Shown here piece after piece: positions 10,901 through 25,900 of a stretch of DNA of 64,000 nucleotides. The DNA comes from Lepisosteus oculatus (lineage: Eukaryota; Chordata; Actinopteri; Semionotiformes; Lepisosteidae). The position numbers and the translations under genes are program-made. The DNA is taken from contig NC_090697.1 of NCBI RefSeq assembly GCF_040954835.1, forward strand, positions 43,150,788 through 43,214,787, read 5' to 3'. Position 1 is the stretch's first letter, and every line of letters starts with the position of its first letter. Under the pieces are notes generated by a model. The model worked only from the letters and a program-made list of their open reading frames with translations. It was not told where the DNA came from and made no database searches.

Positions 10901-13900
10901 GTTTAAGGTTTCAGTTAATGAACTGTTCTGATCTGTTATTCTTCATTTTAACCAACCAAAATTTATCGTTATAATTCTCTTTCAATTTTTTTTCAAGAAA
11001 ATTTGTAATGAGATCCTTAGCTACCAAATGGGTCAGATGGGCCTAATAGTATTATTATTTGTAATCCTTTATGTTCTAAAATTGTTTCCTTATCTTAAAA
11101 CATGTAATATTCTGTTTATGTCATTAGAAAATCCTGTTTACAAAGGACAGAAGACTTTTTTTTTTTCTAGCCAAACTCACAAAAGAGTGAGTCACATCAA
11201 AGAATGTCAGGTTTCCTTTCAGCAATAAGCATTATAACCCATTTACAATAATTTTCAGTTGTTTTTTTTCAGTAATGACATCTGTGTGTTATGGATTTTG
11301 TTAACCTTGCCATTACAGTTGTAATCTGGTTTTCAAAGTTGTAAGGAGAAAGTTTTGAATCCACAATTTCATATTTTTCTAAACGAATGTGTTACATTGT
11401 AGTCTTTTTTTACAGGATGTCGATAGAGGACTTCAAGAGGCATTTCACAGAAGTAGACATCTGTAATTTATCCCCTGAATTTCTGGATTCAGGAAATAAG
11501 TGTGTCTGGGACTCTTCTGTCCATGAAGGAAGATGGGTTCAGGGAGCCACAGCTGGCGGCTGCTTGAACTACAGTGGTAGGCTTGAGTTGTAATATGCTT
11601 ATTCCATTTCCTTTCCTTTCAAGAGCCCTTTACTGGCATGACAGAAGAACTGAATATTGAATATTGTTTGTCTTGAGAAGACTATGGGGGAGGGGTAGGA
11701 GGTCCTGATTCATCCATTAATCCATTCATCCTTCTGTCCATCCCTTTCCTAATTGTTTTATCCAATACAGCATCACAGAGGGGCCAAGGCCTATCCTGCA
11801 AGGCGATACACACCCTGCACTAAATGCCAATCCATCACAGGGTGCTCATACAGACACACACATGCACACAATCACACCAGTGAAGACAATTAACCTACCA
11901 GCATGTCTTTTTACTGTGGGAGGAAACCAGAGCACCCAGAGAAAACCCTCATGAACATTGGGAGAACATTAACTCCACACAGATAGCACTGCATGTCCAA
12001 AATTGAATGCAGGGCCCCAGCACTATGAGACAGTAATGCGAACCACTGTGTGCCACCGTGGTCTTGATTCTGTATTTAAAATCATTAAAAAAGTTTTTAT
12101 AGACCTCTTCGTAATCAACAGTGAATAGCAAACCAGAGGACAGAAGAGGGAACTACAGGGAAATACATTTAAAATGGAGAACTGGAGATCCTTGTTGAGG
12201 CTCTTACCCTATTTTTATTTTTCAAAGAATGGATGAGTGAGCTCATAGGATCACCTAGCTACTAGCAGCTAATTGAGCTAGATAGGATGAATTTCAACCT
12301 CTCGTTACCTTTGTGTTCTTATGCTCTGTAAAAAGATACTATGTACTCCTTGGCACAAGTAGCCCATCCTTAGTTGAGAGGGCACAGACGCACAACAGAA
12401 ATATTAAGAAAATGACAAAAACATACACTTTGGTAATTAATAAACTACTAAATGTTACATTTAAAACATTTCTATTGCAATTGAGCAAGCCGTGCACGTA
12501 GTCCAGAATCATGCATATTCAGAATAATTTGCTTTCTGGAGCCCTACACCCTCCACAGAAGTAAAAGCATTAACATTGTACTGTAAATAGGCACACTCAC
12601 ACAGGCATCAACCTTTACCACTTGTTAGCTGCAAATTTCTGAGGCTGCATGTGTGTTTGTGAGTTAGCACAGGAGTTTCTTCACAGGATTTTTTATTCAT
12701 CCATTAATAATGTACAGTATTTGGCTGATGCTTTTATCCAAAACAACTTATATTGGTACCCATTTACCATATACAACTGAGCAGTGTTCAAGGGTAAAAC
12801 AGCAGTGCCCATCTGAGATTTAAATCTTTAACATTCCAGTTTTTAGTCCAAAACCCTATTCAAGCAGGAAATACCGTAACAAATGGCCGGCCATCCGTTA
12901 CAATACTAACTGTATAAGTCATACTTTACATATTTCTTGGTAGTAAGGGAAGTTTGAATAGTGCTTGAACACATTAAATCATCTTATAACGATTTTCATA
13001 TTTACATATCTTTTCATTTCTCCCATTTAAATTATTTATTACTACATATGTTATTACATCACCGTTACATTTTAAGTTTAGTTTCAATGTACAATTTTCC
13101 TATTGGCAGGAGTGGAAGGCTGGCTGTGAAATACTATAGCGTGATAGTAATGAAAAAGCTTCAATTGAAGGAAGAGAACTGGTGGTTCCTGACACATTTA
13201 CATTTAATTCAACATAGACACTGTTGAGCACAAAAATACATCTGCAGATCACAAGAACTTGTATTACAAAAATCAGATAAAGTACTCTGAAACTGAAAGA
13301 GATGCACTTGAAAATGATCTGCTTGTGTTGGCTCATTATAGCTAAGGTGCAACTCTAGAAAATGAATTAAAATTACATCACATGTTATAGCATTGTGTGA
13401 AGACATACTCTTCACATTATAAACAAGTCATTGTTTATACAACCAATTTCAAGGAAAGCATTTCAAGGAAAGCAACCATTCTGGCTCAGTTCCTCAAAGT
13501 ATTGTCATATTGAGGAAGAATATATGAGACATATTTTACAGTCATTTGCTCCAAGGCAAAAGTAGGCATGTCCAAATAAGGGACCAGACCTTCTATCTTT
13601 CCACTTTGAGTTACCATCCTGGGAGGCTCAAGGTGAGACAGATCTTCCCCCAGCAGATAAAGAGTGTTAGGTACACTAGATCCTTAATGGGAAATCAGTC
13701 CGCCACAGAGTAGGGACACAAGAGCAGGAGGCGTATATGAAGTGTGGGAGGAAATCCAAGAACTGACTCCACAAGGAGAGGTTCTTCATATGAGGAGGTC
13801 CTACATGCTCCACAAAGAATTCCCTCCACTGAACTTGGAGCCTGGGAGCTGTGCTAATCTCCTCTTCACTATGGCTCTGATTATGTGAAAAAGTTTATTT

Positions 13901-16900
13901 TCACATCTCTGGGGTAAAACACAGAGTACCTTTGGGCTCTGGACGTAGAAAAGGATGACTGTGGCTTCAGTTCCCTACTGCAGACACTACTGGAGCATCC
14001 TTGAGCAATTGCTTCAGTGTGCCGCGCAGTATAAATGGTTGACAGCAGTACTAGAAATAGTGCTCATGTCCCATCCAGTGAGGATCCACATACTCTCAGT
14101 CTGCTTTACAAATATATACTGAACAACAAGCTCCAGTCATGAGGCTGAGTTGAGGTATGAGGCCTCTCAACTCAAGAACAGACTTTACCCCTCACGCCTC
14201 CAGCTTGACTGACATCTTCGTATTTTAATTACTTTCGAAGCACCTAGAAGCACATTCTGCTGTGGAGCAAAATATTTGAAATCCTCCTATAAATCTCTTT
14301 AGTTTTCAACAGAGATTACAGCATTCCTCAATAATTGCAAAGCCCTGAAAACTGTCAAATTGTCAAGCTCAGTAATGAAACAAGAACCAAAGTCTAGGTG
14401 AACATTTGAGGTACACTGAAAGACTAGGTAGAATGTTTCAAACTCTGTGGGTGATGCACTAACAGCATTCAGACCTTTAAAGCAAGGACTGAATGAGCAC
14501 ACAAAATATATTTCAATTACAGTTTAACCTTTAAGAGAAAGGTTAAAAAATAATGCAAAAAAGTGACTGCATTGCTTACAATACAGTACACTCACCCTGT
14601 TTCTGCAATTAAATGGATTTAAAAGAAAATTAAAAATCATAGAACTTACAGTCATTCAGACTACAGAAGCAAAGGTGCATCTCTTAACCTTTTTCTTATT
14701 TAATTCAAGCTTAAACTAAGTCTGCTTCTTATTTTACATTTCATTTTCGCATATTCCACATCTCACCTTTCTTTAAACCTATTTAATGGCTGCAGAAATA
14801 TCTCTCGGTCTCACCCTTGGCCTCCTTTAACCTGTATTGATTCAGGCGTGACTACACATTGAATGACTCACTGGATTTTTTTCTGTATTGGATATACAGT
14901 CATTTTTTCTGCACTGTATCGACAATTGTAGAGGAAGAACTCTGAAAAACCAAATGTTTGCTTGCAGATACATTCTGGATGAATCCACAGTACCGAGTGA
15001 CGCTAACTGACATTTTAGCACAAGAGAACGGCCACACCTCGGGCTCTTGCAACATCCTGGTGTCACTCATGCAGAAACCTCAGGAAAGGTTCAGACACCT
15101 TTCTCCTAATGCATCCATAGGTTATGTCATTTTTCAGGTGAGGTGGGTTTTTTATTTCTTGCTCTCTGAGGATCTAGTCTCTCTTCATTTCTAATTTGGC
15201 CTATTTAGACAGCCTTCTCAGAATTTGGGAGACTAATTATTTAATGAAAAAACAAAAAATGCACAAGCAATAGCTTGTTCTTATAAATTTAAAAACTACT
15301 AAATGTATTATTTACTATACATAGTTACATATTTAAATGCCATTTATTGACATTTTATGTATTGAACCTTTTACATACTGTACATGTAGAGATCATTCTC
15401 TTTGCAGTACGAGTACTTCCAGTTAAGAAACATACTTAAATTTAAAATTAACGTGCCTTTTAATTTCTTTTTTGTAGGTACCACCTTCAGTAAGTATTTT
15501 GCTATTCACCTTTTGTTACAGATTTAACTTATTTTATTCCTTGAAGAAATACAAATTGTAATGTGTGTTTCTGCATGCTATTTCTTCTTTTTCCAAAGTA
15601 CAAGGAGCAGAGGGGAAAGTTCCCAGCAGCATTCTTCAATAGCCAGAGCCCCATTGCAAAAACAAAGGCATTCATAAACTCCAGAGAAGTGACAGAGTGC
15701 TTCCAGCTCAAACCTGGGGACTATTTAATTGTCCCTTCCACATATAAACCAGATGAAACTGCTAACTTTATTTTATCAATTTTTTCCAAGACAAAGAACT
15801 ACACAAAGTAAGACTTTTAATGGATTGTATTGTCAGCAATGATATATTATATATTAATATCCCCTATAATATAATATTTTCTTCTTTTACAATTTTTGTA
15901 AATTGCATTTTAAGTCTCTTTGAAAGCAAACATTTACATTGTTTTTTTTTAAATAGCTAATGAGTATTTGACATAACATTCCTATTGATTAATTTATCAC
16001 ATGAGCCCTTTGAAATTGCTTAGGATTTAAATTCTATGGACAAAGTTATTTTTGTGCCTTTAAGCTAACCAAAAGGTGTTTACAATAAAAATATGGTGTT
16101 CAAAAATTTTCTATTGTTCTTGATTAGGTCTTCTCAATAAAAAGGAGTTTGCTACAACTGCATATTTACTAAGGCACGTTAAAAAACACAGTAGACTATG
16201 ATATGACTGAAAAATGCAATATATATTTTTCTTTTCAGAGATAGTAGTACCAATGTTCTGGAGTCCAACATCCCCAACCTGGAGATGCCTAAGGTGTGTA
16301 TGCAATTTAATTGTGTAGAATACTGAAAAAAAGCTGGAGTTCACTAGTGTTTGTAGTTTACTACTGAATAAACATATTCCATCATGTGTTATTTATATAT
16401 ATTTGATATAATTCTTACAAAACTTCCAGGGATCACATGAGTCTTTCTTTTCAAATTGTGGTTTTTGCTTCACTACCAGAAGCATTTTTGGCTCTGATAG
16501 CCACAGTTGCTTCAATAATTTTGTTTTCACTATGCAATACTGACCTCTTTCAGCTTTAATGTATTTGTGACTGTCCAGCTTGGCCATGACACATTGGGAT
16601 ATTTAAAATAGACTGACCTTGGAAAACAAGCACAAACAGACAGATGTAATCTGTACTGTATTAATGGCTACCCACAAAAGTGAAAAATAAAGCACTGTTT
16701 ATGTTGTACTCCAGCTGCAATTGTTGATTTCTCCAGAAAGAGCCAAGGATATACAAATATACAACTCTACGGTACAAATCAAATGCTCTTTTATTTACAG
16801 TGGGGGAAATGAAAGACCAAGCAAAACACCAATACAAAAGCATAATCTCCTTTTTTGAACTGCTAGACTAACTTCTAATTAGGCTCTCTATCACAGCTGG

Positions 16901-19900
16901 GCAGCTAAGCTGCTTACCAGTTTTCCAGAACAGGTGTCTTTCAGATTCTTCACAAAAATTCATGTCAAGAATATATAGTATGGATAGTATATAGATACCC
17001 ACAGACCAGACAAGACAGTAGTATTAGTTACTCTCCTTGTTAAAGTCTACCAAGTGAGCCATGACAACATCTTATACTACCTAGCTAATACACAGAACAC
17101 ATGATACAAATGATGCACAAGGGACACACTACACACTCATGACCTGCACAAAGGCGAGGTGTCATGAAGATTTGTCTCTTCTTTGTTTTCTTCCAGGACC
17201 CACTGCCCCAGGTACGGACCTCACTGGCTCAGCACCACCACACACCTCAAAGTGCAAATTCCTTACAGTGTGGTAGTTGTGTGGTCTCTAAGCAAACAGT
17301 GTGCTCCTCTATCCTTGTTGATTAGCACCTTTGCCACTATTTGTGCTTGAAGACATTGATCAGAGGGAGTATACAGACACCAAAAACACTGACTGCTATA
17401 TGCAAACTTGAATTTAAATATGGTTACTGATACCTGTTGCCTAACATTCTTTTGTCACTCAGTTTCTCCAAACCTTCAGTCACTTTGCAAGATTCTTCTA
17501 AAAACACTTTTAAAATTTCAAACTTATGGACTGCTTTGTCCCTTGGTCAGTTGCTTCCTTCTCCATTCCCTCTGGTCCTCCAGACAGCAGATCTAACTGG
17601 CACTTGGAAGCCTTTGCTTCCTGGTCTTAAAACAGTCTGCCAACAGCTGGTCAGGTGACTGAGGGCAGCAGCTCGTTCCACACAGCTTTCTGAACCAGAA
17701 TGGCTCTTACAGGATCTACTGTGTAAAAGACAGGTTTGCCTGTAAAGTATTATATTGTATAACGAAGCAAGAAAAGAATACCAGAGTATTTTATGAATTC
17801 TGGGATGCCTTGAGATCTGTCCAGCATGTTTTAAAGGTATTCATTTATCACTTATCTTAACCTTGTGTGCAATATCCTTGCTTCAGAATATCTGTCAGAG
17901 ACTGCCACACCTGAGCAGAGCTAGGTGACATAGCAGAGTCCAGTTGGAAATTGACTTTATACCGTACAGTCATATATTAAACAGTATTAGGAGGGGCACT
18001 GATAGAGAACCTCTCAGGAACTACTTACAGCATTCTTAAAGTGAGTTGGTTCATTGATCATGGTGGAGGTAGAAATCTTACAAACAACAATGTTTTGAAT
18101 CTTCTGGCTTCTTTTTATTTTAGTGCTATACAGTTCTAAATTGTTCTATAGTACTAATCTCAATGCATAAAGCTTTTGGAAGCCACAAGTAGCTGCTGAA
18201 GGTAGTTTAAAACCCATCATGTTCATTAGTACATCTTTTGGAAATTGGACATGTTCACTATAACATAAAGGGTGATATAATCCACAAATATTAGCATTTA
18301 AGAATTCTGTTCCTTTGATTCAGCAGAGTATCCAGTTAAGTGTAAAGTATAGAATATGCGATTTAAGCATTGAAGTCTCGACAGATTCAAGGTTACAATG
18401 TCAAGGCTGTGTCCTTGTTAACTGCTTTGCTACTTTTCTGTCATGAACTGCAAAACTATTTGTTTCTTTTTTATTTTTAAAATATAACTATATATTTCCT
18501 AATATATATATATAACTAAGAAATCCTGTCACTTAAAATTTCATTTTCAGTAAGGACCTGTCTTAAAAAAATATTCATAGAACAACTTTTTTAATTCCAT
18601 GGGATAAAATGTGATTAGATTTTCGGAGATTATAGTTGTTGGTCATTACTGATATTAATTTATTTTGTTTAATTTTTTTATTCATTTTATCTATAGCAGC
18701 CCATTTATAACTATGAAGACAATCCCCACAAGAAGGTTTTTCTGCAATATTCTGATCAGGTAAGAAAATCCATACATTTTCTAACCATATCCATTACGGG
18801 GTTGCAGGGGTGCTGGCAACACACCAAGGCAGGATACACCCTGGACAGCAAGCCAGACTACTGTAGGACAGAATCACAGACACAAGCACACATACACAGT
18901 CAGGGCCAATTTTCCCAAAAGCCTATACTAAGCATACCCTTTTCCCCATACCTAGCAGTATGCCTTAGAACTGTTGGAGGAAATGCACACAAACGAGGGA
19001 AGAATATACACTCTCTACACATATAGAGACATATATACTCATATACTCTACACAGAAAGCATCAGAGGACTTGAATCCAGGGCCCCTGTGATGCAAGCCT
19101 ACGGTCCAGTGCTAACTGTGCCACCATGCTGTCTGTAAAAAGATCCTGCTGTAACAATGGAAGTATGAAGTATGACACTCATTTTTAGAGGACAGCCAGT
19201 TCTGGGCAGATTCACAGTTCTTCCATATTTTCTCATCTTTTTAATGATAGACTTCACTGTGCTTTGAGGTATATTCAATGCCTTGGAAATTTTCTTATAT
19301 TCTTTCCCTGACTGGTACAGTACTTTTCAAGAACCTTGTCTTGGATCTGCTTGGAATGTTCCTTGGTCTTCAAAGTGTAGTGATTCCTTGGAAATGTTCT
19401 AACTAAGCTCCCAGACACAGGTGTATTTATTCTGAAATCATGTGAAACACCTCAACTGCACACAGGTGGACTCCAGTCAAGTAATTATGTGACTTGGAGA
19501 AGAGAGTTGGTTACTTCAGAGGTAATTTAGGTGTGTCAAAGAAAGGGGGTGAATACTTATGCATTCAATTATTTTTCAGTTTTTTTTTGTTAGTTAATTT
19601 AGTAAAATGTCTGGATTTGATTTCACTTTGACATCATTGAGTAATTTGTGTTGATGAGTGGCAAACTTTCTCAGTTAAATACATCATGGTTCCATCTGTA
19701 ACACAATAAAATGTGAAAAAGTCCAAAGGGGCTGTAATATTTTTATAGGCACTGTAGTTAGATAACCTATTTGCACATCTTAAAACTGTACACGATGAAG
19801 CACTCCTGATGTATGCCAGGAGTGAAATATGGTACTCCTGGTACCATGGTACCATAAATAGGACTGTGTGGAACACATTTCCATACACTACCACAGTACC

Positions 19901-22900
19901 CATCAGACAATATCAACATGATCTGGGCCTGTGATGGCTTGTAAACATTCTCTGGTGGACAATGATTTTGTCATTGTCCTCTGTAATGTTATTGTTCATC
20001 AGTTCCCCTTGGTGCCATTTAAATGTATATCAAGTACCATAACTCCATGTTATTTTGTTTTAGATTGTTTTATGTGAAGCCTGTTTTCTCATCCTTTCAA
20101 TCAATATCACAACATTGACACCAAATGTGTTACAATGTACTTGTTTGAATAGTCTAGCTAAGTAAAATAGCGTCATATACATTCCAGAAACTGTAATACA
20201 GTAAACGTAAGGCATACTGTTAAGTTCCATCATTTTCCACATCAAGTTAATAAATAATGTGTTCCTACTGCTGCAAGGCAATTCTCTAATGATCTACAGT
20301 ATACTCAGTTTTATGACAGGAAGAATGGAGAACATACAGGTACCTAAAAATGAACTTAGCATCAAACAGATAAAGAAATGTGAAATATGACTAAAGATAT
20401 GGAACACTGAGAAAATTATGCAACTGTGCAAGAAAAAAATGCTTCTCTTTTTTATAGCAGTTGTACACTATAACAAAATATTTCTTTACAACCTGGTTAC
20501 TTGCTTCAAAGCCCTTAAGCAACAAAACACCATGCGAAATGTATTACACTATAATAAAGTCACATTTTAAGCTAAGGAAGAGTAAATGATCTGAAGAAAC
20601 AACATTATACAGTATTATGTTATTATGTCCTCTTTATGTTTAATCTGTTGCTTTGTCTGTCTGATAATATGTGCCCCTGTTTGTTGTTCTTTGACACAGT
20701 ATGAAGAAGTTGATGCTGAACATTTGCAGGCACTTCTCAATGAGAACATTCTCAAGGGTAAGCTAAGATATGTTCTGGGTGTGACTGGGTTCAGATACAT
20801 TATTCCTCAAGATTACGTTTTGGCAAACAACACAATTATTTTATTCATTAGGGATGCTGCATGAGAGCATTCAAATTCTGTTTTTGATTAATTCTTAGGT
20901 CTCCTTGATACCAAGATCTTCTGTCAGATATTTATACAGTATATGTTTCCTTTTCCTATCATGGTCTACAATTTCCATGCTTTTTATGCTTTGATATTTG
21001 CTGTATTTTTATTTTTCACGCATATTCAATGCATTTACTTGCTTTAACAAATTTAGACTGCCTTAATCAGCTGATTCAACTGATAATTAATCTAATTATG
21101 TTTGGCCTGTGTTGGAGTCATGTTGCTGTTTGTATGACTGTTTTTATATAACACTTTTCTTGTCATTGCATATGATTCCCAATGACCATTAAAAATATTC
21201 AAAATCTAGAGTCAAGGCAAACAAGGAACCACTCTGTGCATTCTTCTGTGTCCATGGAGAGAATTTATTTCTCCTGGAACACCCACTTTTCTTTTATAGT
21301 TAGTTGACAGTTTTGTCACTCCTTGACAATGTACAGTACATAGTAATGAATACAGTGGACTTTGTGTTTATACAGTTTTTTTTTTAATATGTTATTGGTG
21401 GTGATGTTAACTATTTGCCTAAATGTAAGACAATATACTTTAGTAACGTTTGCTACTTATATGTCACAACCATTTATAGCACCGTTCTCATGTTTTGTTT
21501 TATGTGATGGCATGCAGATCTGATTGAAAATCTCTGCTGAGAGCCCTACAAGAGTGCTGTTTTTTTAAGGGACCTGCATTCATGCATTCGTGTGAATATT
21601 TCATTTTCAATTGAAAGAGCTACAATATATTAATGATTCACAATGTTTAAAAATAGTCATAAGAGCATAAGAAAGTTTACAAACAAGAGGAAGCCATGAA
21701 GCTCATCTAGCACATTTCGTTTTTAGTAAGTAATTCATCCAAGATTCTCATCCAGACATTTAGTGAAAATAGTGTCATGACTGGACAGGTTATCCCAGTT
21801 TCCCATAGTCTTATGTTATACAAATTCAAAATACACCCTAATTATACCAGAGGTGTGCATGGATGACTAACTGGATGTTTTTAAACCCATGGCACAGACA
21901 ATAAACAGACGATCACTCTGCCTTATTATATCTGAATGCGTTTTGTTAATTATATCCATTGGATTATGAGGTTGGAAGGTCTTCTGGGTGTTATTGAAGT
22001 TGAGATTGCAATTATATAATTTAACCAAGTATTTGTTTAAGGTCTGCAGCTGTTGACTTTTAGAAATGTGCTACTTCCCATGGGTTCCCATGGAAGCCCT
22101 TCTGTGAAAAAAACTTTCTGTTGTTTTTTAGGAAAAACATTTCAGAGTGGAGGGTTCAGCTTGGATGCTTGCAAAAGCATCATAGCAATAATGGATGTAT
22201 CCTTTTATAGTTGTGAAGTTTAGGAGCCAAACTTTGTTGTGAGATTCAGTTTATTACTGTAAACGGTTTCTAAAGATTCAGCTTATTGCTGTAAATGTTT
22301 TCTAAATCAGACATTATATGTATAACCTCTTCCTGCATTTTTTAGCTTCCTACTTTCTTCTGCATCTGCGCATGTACAGTATATTCTCCTGCCAACTATC
22401 ACAACAAAACTATGTCAAAAATATCTGTTTTGTGAAACTGGTTATACGCTTGTCACAATTGTGATAAACAGTGCATCACAGATCCTTCAAGGTTCTACAC
22501 AGAATCTAAATAATACCACAGAGATAAAACAACACTACAACAGTGTTTTTTTAGTGTGTTTCTCAGCATACTACAACAAGAACTACTTTGAGAATATTGT
22601 GTACATTGCGTAAACATTACCATCATGCCTCGAATACTGCAACTGTTTTGTTGTGGTCCTTTAAAGAAATGAATGCTAGATTAATATTTATTAAAACAGT
22701 AATGCCACATATTTTCTCAAATGAAATAGAATGCAATGCAATTATAATATTATTTTTGATATAGGTTAGACAATTTGTTCAATTGAGTTTACATTAGTTC
22801 AAGTCTTTATTAAACAGAGCTTTACAGCATGCCATCACTATGGTGTATACAGTGTATTATAGTCCAGAGCGGTGCTCTCTGTTTTGTTGAATTGGCTGTT

Positions 22901-25900
22901 CTAAATTATTTTTATTTCAGTTATTTAAATAATATGATTAAGTATTTTGTTTTACAGAATGTAATGAGTGTGAAATACAGGGTATTTAGACACACAAAGC
23001 ATTGCATTAGTGTACTCTTTTAATACGACTAGCTGTTCTTTAACCCATTTTACAGCTTTCAACTACTGGAAAGTTAAATGCTGTAGAATTTGTACGTTTG
23101 TGGAAAAAGGTCCTTGCCTACCAGGTAGGAAGAATTTTGCTGCAGTACTTCTGCCATTTTTTTAATGAACTGCTTTTACATTACACTTATCCTCCCACAG
23201 AATCACAGAGCACTTCATCCACCACAGACATTCAGCTCTCATTCATTGCAGGTCTCAGTTTAGGCAAAATGTTATTCGTGTATATAATCCATAAGTCACT
23301 GCTTACTTCACCGTGTATTTTTGGTAACCCTTCTTGTTAAGCATTCACTAATTAATGTATTCAGATTACATACAACACTTAATAACTACACCTTATACTT
23401 GCACATAATTAATAATATTATTATATATACTGTAGTTTAAATGTACATGTGTATATTTGCGGCATATGTAATTATGTGTGCTTTAAAATGTGCATTTGTG
23501 TATTTGCATATATTTTTACATAATTAAACTTTAATTACATTGACACCACACATAATCAGCATTATATGCAAGGAAATTAGCAATATTGAGTAATTATGTA
23601 AGTACTTTTTAATTACTTTCCAAAATGGCCTACTAACATTATTTTCTCAGGAAATGTTCTACCAAAAAGATGTGTCCCACACAGGACATCTGTCTTTGCC
23701 TGAGCTACAAAATGCCATAGAGAGCATAGGTAACTGAGTTACTTTTTCTGTTATTTCCCATAAATTTTAATTTACAACATTGAACTCTCTATCATGCTTG
23801 TTGGCCGCTGCAGTTCGGCAGCTGAGCTAAATCATACTTGTGTTAAAAATGCCATGTTCTTTCCTCAGGGATCAAAGTCAATGATGAGCTGCTGAACCTC
23901 ATGGCGCTGCGTTACGGGGACTCTTCCGGTCGCCTCACTCTCGAGAGTTACATGTGTCTCATGCTGCGCCTGGAGTGCATGGCCAGTACGTCTGAATTAA
24001 TCTCAGTGAACGTTTGACTCATGCTCACTCATTACATCTTCACATTATTGCGTTTTCCAGTCACACAAGCACAGGAGTACAGAAGCTTATTAGCGCCACA
24101 GAGAAAAAAAATGAACTCGTTATTATTGCGTTTATACGAGAAAAGTATCTAATTTATATGAGAAAATCACAATAGTTAATTTGTAAAAAATGTTGCCTAC
24201 TATATTAATACTGTATATTGCATTGTACTGTATATGCAATAACATTGTCCCAGTAGAATATCGTCACACTCCTCTTTTTTGGAGAATAAATAACCTAAAG
24301 GAGCACGTGTTCTGACTTTTGTATACATGGCATGCCGATTCGCTTCTTGTGCAGCTTAACAAGAAGTGCAAACAGGTATTTGACATTAACCCCTGAGTCA
24401 AACTGACTCTACAGGTAGTTGTCCTAATTTCTCTGACTTTGTTGGCCGTAGTTTTGGGGAAATACACACTCCTGTGATTGTGATGCTTTCAGAACTGTCA
24501 ATTAAATGCTGTGTTCTGTCAAAGCAACATGAAACATGTAAACTGACATGCAAGAAATAACATGTAACATTTTCCATTGCCATTTCACCTTTAAATAAAA
24601 ACATTTACTGCCTTAAAGGGTATACTGTATGTATGATCTCGAAGATGTCATATCAGTATTATTTGAATGTTCAGCTTGATCACTTAAGTGTGGTCTAACA
24701 ACCATTTGCCATTCAGATAATGCACACAAATATTAGTGTCGTAAGTCCAGTGAATATGAAAGGAATGATGTAAGGAGTGGAAAAATATGGTATTTTCTAT
24801 TTTTTACAGAAATATTTCAGAATCTATCTGATGGAAAAGGCATGTATCTGCGGCCATCTGAGGTAATGGAAAACGTTTTTCATATGCTCATACGGCCATA
24901 TGAAAATGGCTATTATTCAGCTATTCAAAAATGGATAAATACGTTAACAGGTTGTATGTACTGTATGTGTCTTATATGTGTATTATAACATCTAGGCTAG
25001 AGAATCAACAATATGGCAATAATATTCTAGGAAGCAGCATGGATTTTGAAGTAGGTCTTACCTGATCTTATTAGACTTCTTTGAACAAGCAACAACAGTA
25101 AAAGTTTAACATAAGACATATAATATAGTGTGTTTAGATTTTCTAAAGCATTATGAAAAAGTTCCTCATAAAAGATTAATTAATAAATAATTGGTAGCAG
25201 ACATTCAAAGAAATGTGAGTGTTATTGAAAATTGTTTATTAAATTGAAAACAGAGTACCGATAAGGGGTGAACACTCAAACTGGGGTGATGTACAGTAAC
25301 TAGTGATCTCAGGGATCTGTAAAAGAACCACTGCTCTTCTTAATTTACATCAATAATCCAGATTACATACAGTAATACTTAGTAAACTGGTCAAATTTGC
25401 AGATTATGCCAAATTAGGAGGATTAGCAGACACCTAACTACAGTAGAAGTGGGTATATAGTTATAAGCATAAAATCTGAATAAAAAAAGTTAAAACTGTA
25501 TAGCAAATTAGTAAAGGCCTCATCTAGAATTTTTGTGTCTAGTTTTGGTCACCACCTCTTAAAAGAGATATTGCTGCTCTGGAATCTGTTCAGAGAAAAG
25601 CCCCTGGATACATTCCAGGGCTTAAGGGAAAGTTCTACACTGACAGACTGAAGAAACCGAACCTTTTAAGACTTGAACAGAACAAGACTACAAGGGAACC
25701 TTATACAAATATTCAAATGTAAAAAGGCATTTACAAAATCAACCCAGGGGATTTCTTCAGAATGAACAGTGAACATGTACCAGAGAGCACAAGTGGTAAG
25801 CAAATGGAAGTACATTTAAAACCATGAATAGGAGGAACTTTTTTATGGGTACCCACCCATATTGTTGAAGCCTATACCCTGTTTCCTTCACAGAAGAGGC

